Source: Ruminococcus bovis (GTDB lineage: Bacteria; Bacillota; Clostridia; Oscillospirales; Acutalibacteraceae). From it: a stretch of 64,000 nucleotides of DNA. The DNA lies in assembly GCF_005601135.1 (NCBI RefSeq), contig NZ_CP039381.1, forward strand, positions 865,941 through 929,940, read 5' to 3'. The notes under the pieces are model-generated. The model was not told where the DNA came from. It searched no databases and saw only the letters and a program-made list of their open reading frames with translations. This document shows, piece after piece, positions 17,386-24,701 of the stretch (position 1 is its first letter; the number at the start of each line of letters is the position of its first letter). The translations under genes and the position numbers were made by a program.

Positions 17386-17857
17386 ACTTTTCTTAGAAAT
17401 GACAAGTTACTTTAAAGGTGACCAAAAGCGAATTAACCACTTTATTAAGGTACATTCATTTGCAAAATTAATAGGCGAAGAAGAAAATCTAGATAAAGAA
17501 ACTATGTTTATTCTTGAAACTTCAGCACTAACTCACGATATTGGCATCAAAAAAGGTGAGGAACTTTATTCCAGAAATGATGGTAAAATTCAAGAAAAGC
17601 TAGGTCCTGATGAGGCAGAAAAAATGCTGAGAAAACTTAACTTTACAGACAATGTAATTGATAGAGTAAAGTTCCTTATTGCTCATCACCATACATACAG
17701 TAACATTGATAGTATGGACTATCAAATACTTGTTGAGTCAGATTTTTTGGTAAATATTTGTGAGGATAATTTAAGCAAAGATTCAGCAATGAAAATTAAG
17801 GAAAAAATCTTTAAAACCCAAACCGGTAAAAAACTACTTGAAAACTTATTTATATAG
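17375..17857 (+). CDS. HD-domain phosphohydrolase
   Basis: This 160-residue cytosolic HD protein is probably a metal-dependent phosphohydrolase on nucleotides. The signature is H (IKVHSFAK), then THDIG for the HD pair, then IAHHHTYS. The family is short and broad, so the substrate is unknown. Its start codon lies within the last codons of the DUF5662 gene with AAGGATGG upstream, indicating translational coupling. A strong hairpin terminates the pair. Confidence 0.82.
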   Translation: MINKLFLEMTSYFKGDQKRINHFIKVHSFAKLIGEEENLDKETMFILETSALTHDIGIKKGEELYSRNDGKIQEKLGPDEAEKMLRKLNFTDNVIDRVKFLIAHHHTYSNIDSMDYQILVESDFLVNICEDNLSKDSAMKIKEKIFKTQTGKKLLENLFI

Positions 17858-17893
17858 AAAAATCACCTACCCAAAGGGATAGGTGATTTTCTT
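17857..17893 (+). terminator. Terminator of the DUF5662-HD operon
   Basis: AAAATCACCTA/TAGGTGATTTT forms an 11-bp stem followed by CTTT. Confidence 0.85.
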
Positions 17894-17944
17894 TAGAAAG
17901 GTTCAAATATTTATGTGTAAATAAAATTAACACCAATGTAAAAA

Positions 17945-18091
17945 CTACTTTTCATCATATATAACTTTCACCTTGCCGTAAGGTGTATTCATTACATATT
18001 TTCTTCTGTATTTTGGTTTAGCCTTTATCATCTTGTATATTGCTCTACCTGCATATCCGAAAAATATAAATAAACATAAATTTAAAATCAT
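17945..18091 (-). CDS. 48-residue single-helix membrane peptide
   Basis: I do not recognise a family. The start is the ATG at 18091, preceded by AGGGGGAT; a longer frame to 18154 would run through the promoter element. The peptide has one hydrophobic helix (about 2-20), then a very basic segment (KAKPKYRRKYV) and a C-terminal YGKVKVIYDEK. It is shorter than most annotated genes but has a clear ribosome site and its own promoter. That promoter carries the same 32-bp palindromic element found before the WYL/AEC/Nif11 operon, so the peptide is probably controlled by the same regulator. Confidence 0.65.
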   Translation of the reverse strand: MILNLCLFIFFGYAGRAIYKMIKAKPKYRRKYVMNTPYGKVKVIYDEK

Positions 18092-18140
18092 TGTAATCCC
18101 CCTAAAACTGTACCTCTTTAAGACAACTATATAATAACAT

Positions 18141-18172
18141 ATTAACTGTCCCAAAAATGGGACTTATCTTTT
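18141..18172 (-). promoter_or_regulatory. Palindromic operator/promoter element, copy 2
   Basis: This 32-base segment is identical to 20455-20486. It is centred on the palindrome GTCCCAAAAATGGGAC (18148-18163). On the minus strand it lies about where the -35 of the 48-residue peptide gene should be, with TATTATATAG following. It is proposed as the binding site of the neighbouring WYL regulator. Confidence 0.7.
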
Positions 18173-18206
18173 GTTTTAGGGAATTTTTTGAAAAAATTTT
18201 GAAAAA

Positions 18207-19211
18207 TTATTTATGATTATAAAGATTATTTACATCGGCAAGTTTCTTAGCATATTCATCAGCTACAAATTGAGGTGAAATAATCTTTACACTGTCACCA
18301 AAACCAAATAGCCAACCAAAGAACTGAGGGCTTAGATCCACCTTAGTAGTTACAAAGAAACTTTCTTCATCAGCCTTTGAGATAAAAACATTCTTTCCAA
18401 ATCTATCCATAACAACACCGATAAGGTCGTTTCTAAACAGTAGCTTAACCTCTACTTCATCACCACCGAACATACCAAAAACTTTCTTTGCATATGTAGC
18501 CGGATCACACTTTCTTTCTATGCCTTTTTTATCAATCTTTTCATCAAGGACTTCTATTTGAGCCATCTTGTCAACACGATAGTGCTTTATCATATTAACC
18601 TTACTGTCGTAACCGATTAGATAATAATTTTCATCATCAATAGCCAAAAACAGTGGTGAAATCTTGTACAGTTTATCTTTCTTCCTTAGAAGTGCCTTTG
18701 ACTTAGTATTAAAGTCAACTACCCAATGGTAATAGTTAAATGTAATTCTTTTACATTCATTAATAGCCTTGTGGATATTGTCTGTATTGTGGTAAATTTT
18801 CTCATTCATTGACTTTACACGATTAGCTACAACAACCTGTCTTTGAAGTTCTTTACCCTCATATTCGGAAGTCAGACTTTCTAACTTTTTAATTAGCTGA
18901 ACACTTTTTTTCTCGGTAATATATTTACTGCTTTGAATAGAATCCACAAGTAGCTTTAGTTCAGGCAATTCAAAGGTTCTGCCAAGTAATTTATAGGAAA
19001 CATCCTTGCTTTTATATTTATTAATATCAATGCCAAATTCCTGCAAAGTCTTTATATCCCTATAAACTGTCTTTCTCTCTACCTCAATATCATTTTTCTC
19101 TAAATAATCAATAATTTCATAAACATTCATACCATGGTCTTCATCTGTTTTTTCATAAAACATCTTAAGAAGATACAGTAACTTTTGCCTATGATTTTCA
19201 CTTCTTGCCAT
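18207..19211 (-). CDS. WYL-domain transcriptional regulator
   Basis: This 334-residue DNA-binding regulator has an N-terminal winged helix (about 5-60, VYEIIDYLEKNDIEVERKTVYRDIKTLQEFG) typical of DeoR/YobV-like proteins. A WYL ligand-sensing domain follows (about 150-225, KRITFNYYHW...KISPLFLAIDDENYYLIGYD) and then a C-terminal WCX-like extension (about 240-325). It is the last gene of a three-gene operon with the AEC permease (12 bases away) and a Nif11-like protein. Two copies of a palindromic element lie at both ends of this operon, suggesting autoregulation. WYL domains usually sense nucleotides or other small ligands; the ligand here is unknown. Confidence 0.9.
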   Translation of the reverse strand: MARSENHRQKLLYLLKMFYEKTDEDHGMNVYEIIDYLEKNDIEVERKTVYRDIKTLQEFGIDINKYKSKDVSYKLLGRTFELPELKLLVDSIQSSKYITEKKSVQLIKKLESLTSEYEGKELQRQVVVANRVKSMNEKIYHNTDNIHKAINECKRITFNYYHWVVDFNTKSKALLRKKDKLYKISPLFLAIDDENYYLIGYDSKVNMIKHYRVDKMAQIEVLDEKIDKKGIERKCDPATYAKKVFGMFGGDEVEVKLLFRNDLIGVVMDRFGKNVFISKADEESFFVTTKVDLSPQFFGWLFGFGDSVKIISPQFVADEYAKKLADVNNLYNHK

Positions 19212-19223
19212 AGAAACAACCCC

Positions 19224-20153
19224 TTATGCAAACATCTGTGAAATAGCAACAATAGTTGGCATTGTCACAATAGATGCAAGTGTTGTAGCAGAAACCAAGC
19301 TAACAGAAAGTGGTACATCTCTGTCATACTTTGTAGCAAACATTGTAGTTGTTGCTGCCGATGGTGCTGAAGTTGCAATAACTGTTGCCACAAGCATATT
19401 GCCCCTTACACCAAAGAGATAAAGCAAGAATAAGGAAACTAAAGGTATTGCCACTAACCTTACACCTATACATAGATAACTGTACTTATCGGTAAACATA
19501 CTTTTTAATGAAGTATTTGCAAGTTGACAGCCAACGATAATCATAGGTATAGGAGTATTTAATGCACCTAAATAATCAATAGGTGAATAAAGAATAGTTG
19601 GTAACTGAATATGGAAAACCCAAAGTAAAATTGCAATAATAACACCTACAATACCGGGATTTGTAATCAGCTTTTTAAGGCTAAGTTCCTTTTTGTCACC
19701 ACTCATTGTAACAAGGCCGTAGGTCCAAATAAATATGTTAAATGCTGCAACATAAATTGCACCGTAAAACACACCGTCATTGCCTAAAATAGCCTTTTGA
19801 AGTGGCAAACTCATAAACCCACAGTTTGAGAAAATACTGCCAACCCTAAGGACAACCTTCTTTGCCTCATCTTTGTTCCTAAAAATAAGAGTACAAACCA
19901 CTATACTGCCAATATGAATCAGTGCAACCGACAAAATCATTATAAACATATTAACCAGTTTATCACTTGTAAATTTACAATTTTGGAATGACACAATAAT
20001 AACACAAGGTGTTGCCACATAAAGGGCAAGGTTTGTTAAACTTTTTATGGCTTTGTCACTTATTAATTTAGCCTTTTTGCATACAAGACCAACACCGATA
20101 AGTATAAACAAAACCACTACTTGCTGACCTACAGTTAAGAAATTACTTATCAT
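19224..20153 (-). CDS. AEC-family permease (auxin efflux carrier type)
   Basis: This 309-residue inner-membrane transporter has about ten helices in two inverted halves. Family signs are the opening FILIGVGLVCKKAKLIS, TPCVIIVSFQNC, the crossover IPMIIVGCQLANTSLK and SAPSAATTTMFATKY near the end. Bacterial members export carboxylates such as malate or other anions. Its ATG overlaps the TGA of the Nif11-like gene (ATGA, four bases), so translation of the two is coupled. A permease coupled to a leader-type peptide is unusual, since mature peptides normally leave through ABC exporters; AEC is more likely to move a small metabolite. Confidence 0.88.
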   Translation of the reverse strand: MISNFLTVGQQVVVLFILIGVGLVCKKAKLISDKAIKSLTNLALYVATPCVIIVSFQNCKFTSDKLVNMFIMILSVALIHIGSIVVCTLIFRNKDEAKKVVLRVGSIFSNCGFMSLPLQKAILGNDGVFYGAIYVAAFNIFIWTYGLVTMSGDKKELSLKKLITNPGIVGVIIAILLWVFHIQLPTILYSPIDYLGALNTPIPMIIVGCQLANTSLKSMFTDKYSYLCIGVRLVAIPLVSLFLLYLFGVRGNMLVATVIATSAPSAATTTMFATKYDRDVPLSVSLVSATTLASIVTMPTIVAISQMFA

Positions 20154-20437
20154 TTCATTCCCTCCAATGATGCGAAAAACATATCATAGGCATCGTCCCA
20201 TCCGTCAATAGAACAAACACCACCACCGTTTACAGAACGCATCTTAGAGTCATTCATTTCTTGACCGTAAGCAAAAAGCTCACCAAGATAAATTTCATAT
20301 CCAAGGCTAATACAAGTGTCACAAAAACACTTCATAGGGTCGTCGGAATTCTTAGTTTCCAATAGCTTATTTCTTAAGTTTTCATCCTTACTTGCATCTT
20401 CAAGTAACTGCCTTAGCTTTTCTTCCACTACTTTCAT
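20150..20437 (-). CDS. Nif11-like leader-peptide-type small protein
   Basis: This protein has 95 residues from ATG 20437. The N-terminal 60 residues look like the Nif11-type leader (EEKLRQLLEDASKDENLRNK, then ISLGYEIYLGELFAYGQ). A GGG step follows (MRSVNGGGVCSIDG) and then a 20-residue acidic aromatic tail. This is the layout of RiPP precursors with Nif11 leaders, but no modifying enzyme or peptidase exporter is in the window, so it may be a conserved non-RiPP relative. AGGAG lies directly against the ATG, which is too close; GTG at 20428 (nine-base spacing) may be the true start. It is first gene of the operon, four bases overlapping the AEC gene. Confidence 0.65.
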   Translation of the reverse strand: MKVVEEKLRQLLEDASKDENLRNKLLETKNSDDPMKCFCDTCISLGYEIYLGELFAYGQEMNDSKMRSVNGGGVCSIDGWDDAYDMFFASLEGMK

Positions 20438-20454
20438 CTCCTATATAATATCAC

Positions 20455-20486
20455 ATTAACTGTCCCAAAAATGGGACTTATCTTTT
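20455..20486 (-). promoter_or_regulatory. Palindromic operator/promoter element, copy 1
   Basis: The palindrome GTCCCAAAAATGGGAC (20462-20477) sits inside a 32-base block identical to copy 2. It precedes the Nif11-AEC-WYL operon, with a TATTATATAG -10 region after it on the minus strand. The 5' leader before the ATG is only a few bases. Confidence 0.72.
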
Positions 20487-20701
20487 ATATTTCACTACTA
20501 TTATATAATTTTTACAATAGATTTGCAATTTTTCGTTAAAGCCACCTAAATTTCACCTTAAATTTGTTGCAGTATGAATAACAAATGAAAGATTTTTGTT
20601 GATAACTACCGAAATCGACAAAATCTTTTGTAACAATTGTGCAAACGAATATTTTACAAAACAACATATCTGTACAGATTTCCGAATTTTACCACAACAA
20701 A

Positions 20702-20730
20702 TTGACTTAACATTGTAAAAATCTTATAAT
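20702..20730 (+). promoter_or_regulatory. Promoter of the H1-like gene
   Basis: TTGACT and TATAAT are separated by 17 bases. The region 20488-20701 upstream is AT-rich and I see no gene in it. Confidence 0.75.
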
Positions 20731-20781
20731 TTTAACATAAGGCATATTACTGCCGTATATATTGAAAGAAGGTTTTTCATA

Positions 20782-21393
20782 ATGGCAACAAAAAAGACTA
20801 CAGCCTCTAAGGCAGTAAAGGCTACTACAACTACTGCAAAGGCTGACGCAAAAACAGAAAAGGTAGCTACAGTTGCTACTAAGGCTACTGAAAAGGTAAC
20901 TGCTCCTGTTAAGGCAGAAGCTACTAAGAAAGTAGAAACAAAGACAGTTGAAACTAAGGTTGCACCAAAGGCTACAACTGCAGAAGTTAAGGCTGAACCT
21001 AAGAAAGCTGAAAAGGTAGAAGAAAAGAAAGTAGAAAAGGTTGCAGAAAAAACACCTGCAAAGAAAACTACTGCTAAAAAGACTACTACAAAGAAAACAG
21101 CTACTAAGAAAGCTACAACTAAGACACCTACAAAGAAGATTACAGAAAAGACTCCTTCAAAGAGAGTTCCTTCAGCTAAGAAAGAAGAAGCTCCTGCTAA
21201 GGTAGAAACTGCTGTAAAGGTATTTGTTGAATATAACGGTGCTCAGGTTGCTCTTGAAGATGTTATCAACAATGTTAAGATTGTTAACGGTAAAGACGCA
21301 AAGGAAATCACTGTATATCTAAAGCCTGAAGAACAGAAAGCATATTTTGTTGCTGACGGTGAAGCAAAAGAAATGGATGTTTTCTTCTGCTAA
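20782..21393 (+). CDS. Histone H1-like Lys/Ala/Thr-rich protein with DUF6465-like C-terminal domain
   Basis: This protein has 203 residues. Residues 1-145 are low-complexity and strongly basic, with repeats of KKTTAKKTTTKKTATKKATT type like bacterial H1/Hc1 proteins. Such tails bind DNA or other polyanions. Residues about 148-203 form a small folded domain (VKVFVEYNGAQVALEDVINNV...EITVYLKPEEQKAYFVADGE) that I recall as DUF6465, known from Clostridia. GAAAGAAGG precedes the ATG. It has its own strong promoter and terminator, consistent with high expression. A nucleoid role is inferred from composition; RNA or envelope polymers are other possible targets. Confidence 0.75.
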   Translation: MATKKTTASKAVKATTTTAKADAKTEKVATVATKATEKVTAPVKAEATKKVETKTVETKVAPKATTAEVKAEPKKAEKVEEKKVEKVAEKTPAKKTTAKKTTTKKTATKKATTKTPTKKITEKTPSKRVPSAKKEEAPAKVETAVKVFVEYNGAQVALEDVINNVKIVNGKDAKEITVYLKPEEQKAYFVADGEAKEMDVFFC

Positions 21394-21414
21394 TTTCATA
21401 TAGCTATTTACTTA

Positions 21415-21443
21415 AACCACTTGTATTTATGCAAGTGGTTTTT
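21415..21443 (+). terminator. Terminator of the H1-like gene
   Basis: AACCACTTG/CAAGTGGTT stem with a TATTTATG loop, followed by TTTCTTTT. Confidence 0.85.
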
Positions 21444-21468
21444 CTTTTGTTTTTAACATAATTTTTCA

Positions 21469-21498
21469 TTGACAAGATTGTTTTATAAGGTGTACAAT
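21469..21498 (+). promoter_or_regulatory. Promoter of the mgtE leader
   Basis: Perfect TTGACA and TACAAT are separated by 18 bases. Predicted start of transcription near 21505, about 188 bases before the mgtE ATG. Confidence 0.8.
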
Positions 21499-21504
21499 AA
21501 TAGT

Positions 21505-21692
21505 AGCCCTATTGGGCAAATTTTTATGTAATTGAGGTGAAATCGTGGACACTGGAGGTAGTTTAGGCTCGGTTCCCGGGAAAAGCACAAAGATGTTCTG
21601 TGGACTTCTAGGGTTCATAGATTTCTTTTAGATTTTTTCGGGGAAAGATTCTTTACTTTAACTAAAATTTAAATAAGAAAGGAGTTTTCCCC
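21505..21692 (+). ncRNA. Structured 5' leader of mgtE, candidate cis-regulatory RNA
   Basis: The leader folds by eye into a three-way junction. GTGGAC-A-CTGGAGGT (21545-21559) pairs with ACTTCTAG-G-GTTCAT (21604-21618), 14 pairs with one internal mismatch. Inside are a hairpin CTCGG/CCGGG (21568-21580) and a hairpin CACA/TGTG (21586-21602). A GCCC/GGGC hairpin precedes it. Downstream, GGGGAAA (21640-21646) can pair with TTTCCCC (21686-21692), which encloses the AAAGGAG ribosome site. It does not show the M-box (ykoK) consensus that often precedes mgtE. A riboswitch role is an inference from position and pairing. Confidence 0.6.
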
Positions 21693-23075
21693 ATGGAAAC
21701 AACAAGTACTGTTACTTTGCAAGATACTATTGAAACTCTGCTAAAGAGCAAGAAGTATGCAACATTACGTGACATACTTACAACAATGAATCCTGTGGAT
21801 ATTGCCGCAATTTTTGAAGAACTTCAAGATGAGAAAATGCCACTTCTCTACAGACTATTGCCAAAGGATATTGCTGCCGATACTTTCGTAGAAATGGATG
21901 ATGAAACCCAGAAGTTTCTTATTCATTCACTAAGCGATACTGAGCTTAAAGAAGTTTTGGACGATATGTTCCTTGATGATGTGGTTGATATGATTGAAGA
22001 AATGCCTGCTAATGTAGTTAAGCGTATTCTTCGTCAGAGTTCTCCGGAAGAAAGAAAACAAATTAATATGTTGCTGAAATTTCCAGAGGATTCAGCCGGT
22101 TCAATTATGACAACTGAGCTTGTTATTTTGAGACCAAGTATGACTGCCGAAGAGGCAATCAAAAGAATCAGAAGGACAGGTGTTGATAAAGAAACTATCT
22201 ACACTTGTTATGTTGCCGATAATTTAAGCAAACTTATCGGTATTATCACTATTAAAGATTTGCTACTTGCCGATGATGACACAAAGGTTTCCGAACTGAT
22301 GGACACCAATGTTATCTCTGTTATGACACTAACCGACCAGGAAGAAGTAGCAAGTATTATCAAGAAATATGACTTCCTAGCAGTACCGGTAGTTGATAAA
22401 GAAAATCGTCTTGTTGGTATTATCACTGTTGATGATGCTGTTGATGTTATGCAAGAAGAGGCTACCGAAGATATTCAGAAAATGGCTGCTATCACACCTA
22501 ATACCGATACACCATACCTAAAGATAGGTATTTTTGAAACATGGAAAAGCCGTATTCCTTGGCTACTGTTACTGATGATTTCTGCTACATTTACAGGTAT
22601 GATTATCAGTTCATTTGAAGATGCTTTGGCCTCTTCAGTTGTACTGACTGCATTTATCCCAATGCTTATGGATACAGGTGGTAACTCAGGCAGTCAGTCC
22701 TCAGTTACAATCATTCGTGCATTATCACTACATGAAATACAGTTTAAAGACCTTGTAAAAGTCATATGGAAAGAAGTCCGAGTTGCCCTAATGTGTGGTG
22801 TTGCTCTTTCTCTTGCTGCTTTTGCAAAGGTAATGCTGATTGACAGACTTCTGCTAGGCAATCCTGATGTTACTGTCTTTGTTGCATTGGTAGTTTGTTT
22901 AACCCTTGCAATTACTGTTGTTGTAGCCAAAATCATAGGTTGTTGTTTGCCTATGTTTGCTTACAAGTTAGGATTTGACCCTGCTGTTATGGCGTCACCG
23001 TTTATTACAACAATTGTTGATGCAGTTAGCCTTGTAGTTTATTTCCTAATTGCAACAAGTATTTTACACTTATAA
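21693..23075 (+). CDS. mgtE: MgtE-family magnesium transporter
   Basis: MgtE is a dimeric Mg2+ channel in the cytoplasmic membrane. This one has 460 residues, near the usual 450. The N domain of helical repeats occupies about 5-130 (LRDILTTMNPVDIAAIFEEL, MLKFPEDSAGSIMT). Two CBS domains follow (about 135-255, with IGIITIKDLL and VGIITVDDAVDV). Five membrane helices lie at about 280-460, including the selectivity region PMLMDTGGNSGSQSS. AAAGGAG lies upstream of the ATG. CBS domains gate the channel by Mg2+ binding, and the long structured leader suggests RNA-level control as well. Confidence 0.95.
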   Translation: METTSTVTLQDTIETLLKSKKYATLRDILTTMNPVDIAAIFEELQDEKMPLLYRLLPKDIAADTFVEMDDETQKFLIHSLSDTELKEVLDDMFLDDVVDMIEEMPANVVKRILRQSSPEERKQINMLLKFPEDSAGSIMTTELVILRPSMTAEEAIKRIRRTGVDKETIYTCYVADNLSKLIGIITIKDLLLADDDTKVSELMDTNVISVMTLTDQEEVASIIKKYDFLAVPVVDKENRLVGIITVDDAVDVMQEEATEDIQKMAAITPNTDTPYLKIGIFETWKSRIPWLLLLMISATFTGMIISSFEDALASSVVLTAFIPMLMDTGGNSGSQSSVTIIRALSLHEIQFKDLVKVIWKEVRVALMCGVALSLAAFAKVMLIDRLLLGNPDVTVFVALVVCLTLAITVVVAKIIGCCLPMFAYKLGFDPAVMASPFITTIVDAVSLVVYFLIATSILHL

Positions 23076-23167
23076 TTTAACCATTAAATCACCTTTCATT
23101 TTTTTACAATAGACTTCAACACTCTTATTGCACTTTGGAAGGTGTTTTATTTTTTCATTAACAAAAG

Positions 23168-23200
23168 TAACCCTTTACCGAGTGGTAAAGGGTTTTGTTT
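23168..23200. terminator. Bidirectional terminator between mgtE and nth
   Basis: AACCCTTTACC/GGTAAAGGGTT, an 11-bp perfect stem with a GAGT loop, is followed by TTGTTTT; it serves both convergent genes. Confidence 0.85.
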
Positions 23201-23826
23201 TAAATATTCTTTTTGCAAAAGTCTTTCATACAACACTGTTCACACTTAGGTTTTCTTGCATCACAAGTTTTTCTGCCGTGAAGTACAAGCCTATGGCAGA
23301 AGTCATTACTTTCTTCCGGTGGAAGTAAATCTCTAAGTATAAACTCAATTTTCTTTGGGTCTTTCTCATTATGCAAACCTAACCTTCTTGTAATACGGAT
23401 ACAATGAGTATCAACAACTACTGCCGGTTTACCGAAAATATCACCCATTACTAAGTTAGCAGTTTTTCTGCCTATACCGGGAAGTTTGATTAGTTCTTCC
23501 AATGTATCAGGCACAACACCATTGTACTGTTCAGTTAAGGCTTTACCCATTGCAACAAGGGACTTAGCCTTTGTCTTATACAATCCACAGGACTTTATTA
23601 ATTCTTCAACATCCTCTACATTTGCATTGGCAAAGTCCTCAGCACATTTATACTTATCAAATAGGGCAGGTGTTACCATATTTACTCTTGCATCGGTACA
23701 TTGTGCTGCAAGTCTTGTAGCAACTAATAGTTGTAGTGGGTCTTTATATGTTAGTGAGCAGATTGCATCAGGAAATTCTTTTCTTAGTGCATCTACTGCA
23801 AGAAGTGCAATTTCTTTCTTAGTCAT
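23200..23826 (-). CDS. nth: Endonuclease III
   Basis: This base-excision-repair glycosylase/AP lyase removes oxidised pyrimidines. It has 208 residues, the typical size. The helix-hairpin-helix LPGIGRKTAN carries the catalytic lysine K121, and VDTHCIR the catalytic aspartate D139. The 4Fe-4S cluster motif C-x6-C-x2-C-x5-C is complete near the C-terminus (CDARKPKCEQCCMKDFC). A GAGGAAAAG ribosome site precedes the ATG. It stands alone and converges on mgtE. Very confident. Confidence 0.97.
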   Translation of the reverse strand: MTKKEIALLAVDALRKEFPDAICSLTYKDPLQLLVATRLAAQCTDARVNMVTPALFDKYKCAEDFANANVEDVEELIKSCGLYKTKAKSLVAMGKALTEQYNGVVPDTLEELIKLPGIGRKTANLVMGDIFGKPAVVVDTHCIRITRRLGLHNEKDPKKIEFILRDLLPPEESNDFCHRLVLHGRKTCDARKPKCEQCCMKDFCKKNI

Positions 23827-23924
23827 AGCTTTTCCTCATTAATTAAATATTTATTTCATTATAACACAGTAAATTTTCATTGCAAATATTTATTTATTAT
23901 GTTAAAATCCCCTTAGGTGATATT

Positions 23925-24656
23925 ATGTTTAAAAACTACATTTTCGATTTATACGGAACACTAATCGACATTAACACAGATGAGTGGAGTGACGATTTGT
24001 GGGAAAAGATGGCACTATTCTACAGTTATAAAGGTGCTAAATACACAGGCAAAGAATTCCACAAGGAATACAACCGTCTTTGTAAGGAAGAAAAGGCAAG
24101 AATCAAGGCTATTCATCCTGAATACAAAAACAATGTTGACATTAAAATTGAAAAGGTTTTCAAGGAACTTTTCAACTTAAAAGATGTTGAAGTAACAGAT
24201 GAAGAAGTACTGAATATATGTGCAATCTTCCGTTGCTACTCAACAAAATATGTTAAGCTATATGACGGTGTAATTGACCTATTAGACACACTAAAGGCTA
24301 AAGGTAAAAAGATTTTCTTGCTATCAAATGCACAGAGAAGTTTCACTATGAATGAAATGAATATGCTGGGACTGACACCATATTTTGATGGTATTTTTAT
24401 CAGTTCAGACAGAGAAGTAAGTAAGCCTAATCCTTGTTTTTACAATGGTCTAATTGAAGAATACGGACTTGACAAAAAGGAATGTGTAATGATTGGTAAT
24501 GACTACAAAGCTGACATTAACGGCAGTAAAAGAGCAGGTATTAAGAGCCTATACATTCATCAATCAATCAGTCCTGAAATTAAAGGAAAAGTAAATACAC
24601 CATACCAAATTATGGACGGTAATGTTTATAAAATTAAGGAACTAATTGTAAAATAA
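23925..24656 (+). CDS. HAD-IA hydrolase with a haloacid-dehalogenase-type motif I
   Basis: This is a 243-residue cytosolic HAD protein. Motif I reads FDLYGTLID, so the nucleophile D8 is followed at +2 by Tyr rather than the Asp used by phosphatases. L-2-haloacid dehalogenases have this DxYGT form, although many uncharacterised clostridial HADs share it. Motif II is LLSNAQ, the lysine is in REVSKPNPCFY and motif IV is IGNDYKADINGSKRAG. The start at 23925 has GGTGAT three bases upstream; an in-frame upstream start at 23880 lacks a site. Terminated by a strong hairpin. The substrate is unknown. Confidence 0.82.
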   Translation: MFKNYIFDLYGTLIDINTDEWSDDLWEKMALFYSYKGAKYTGKEFHKEYNRLCKEEKARIKAIHPEYKNNVDIKIEKVFKELFNLKDVEVTDEEVLNICAIFRCYSTKYVKLYDGVIDLLDTLKAKGKKIFLLSNAQRSFTMNEMNMLGLTPYFDGIFISSDREVSKPNPCFYNGLIEEYGLDKKECVMIGNDYKADINGSKRAGIKSLYIHQSISPEIKGKVNTPYQIMDGNVYKIKELIVK

Positions 24657-24666
24657 CAGATAGTAA

Positions 24667-24698
24667 CAAAGCCTTATCCACAAGGATAAGGCTTTTAA
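24667..24698 (+). terminator. Terminator of the HAD gene
   Basis: AAAGCCTTATCC/GGATAAGGCTTTT hairpin, in the convergent space to the next minus-strand gene. Confidence 0.85.
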
Positions 24699-24701
24699 AA
24701 A

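Noticed and set aside
21505-21692. M-box (ykoK) riboswitch
   Set aside because: The conserved M-box core sequences could not be found; it remains listed only as an unnamed structured leader.
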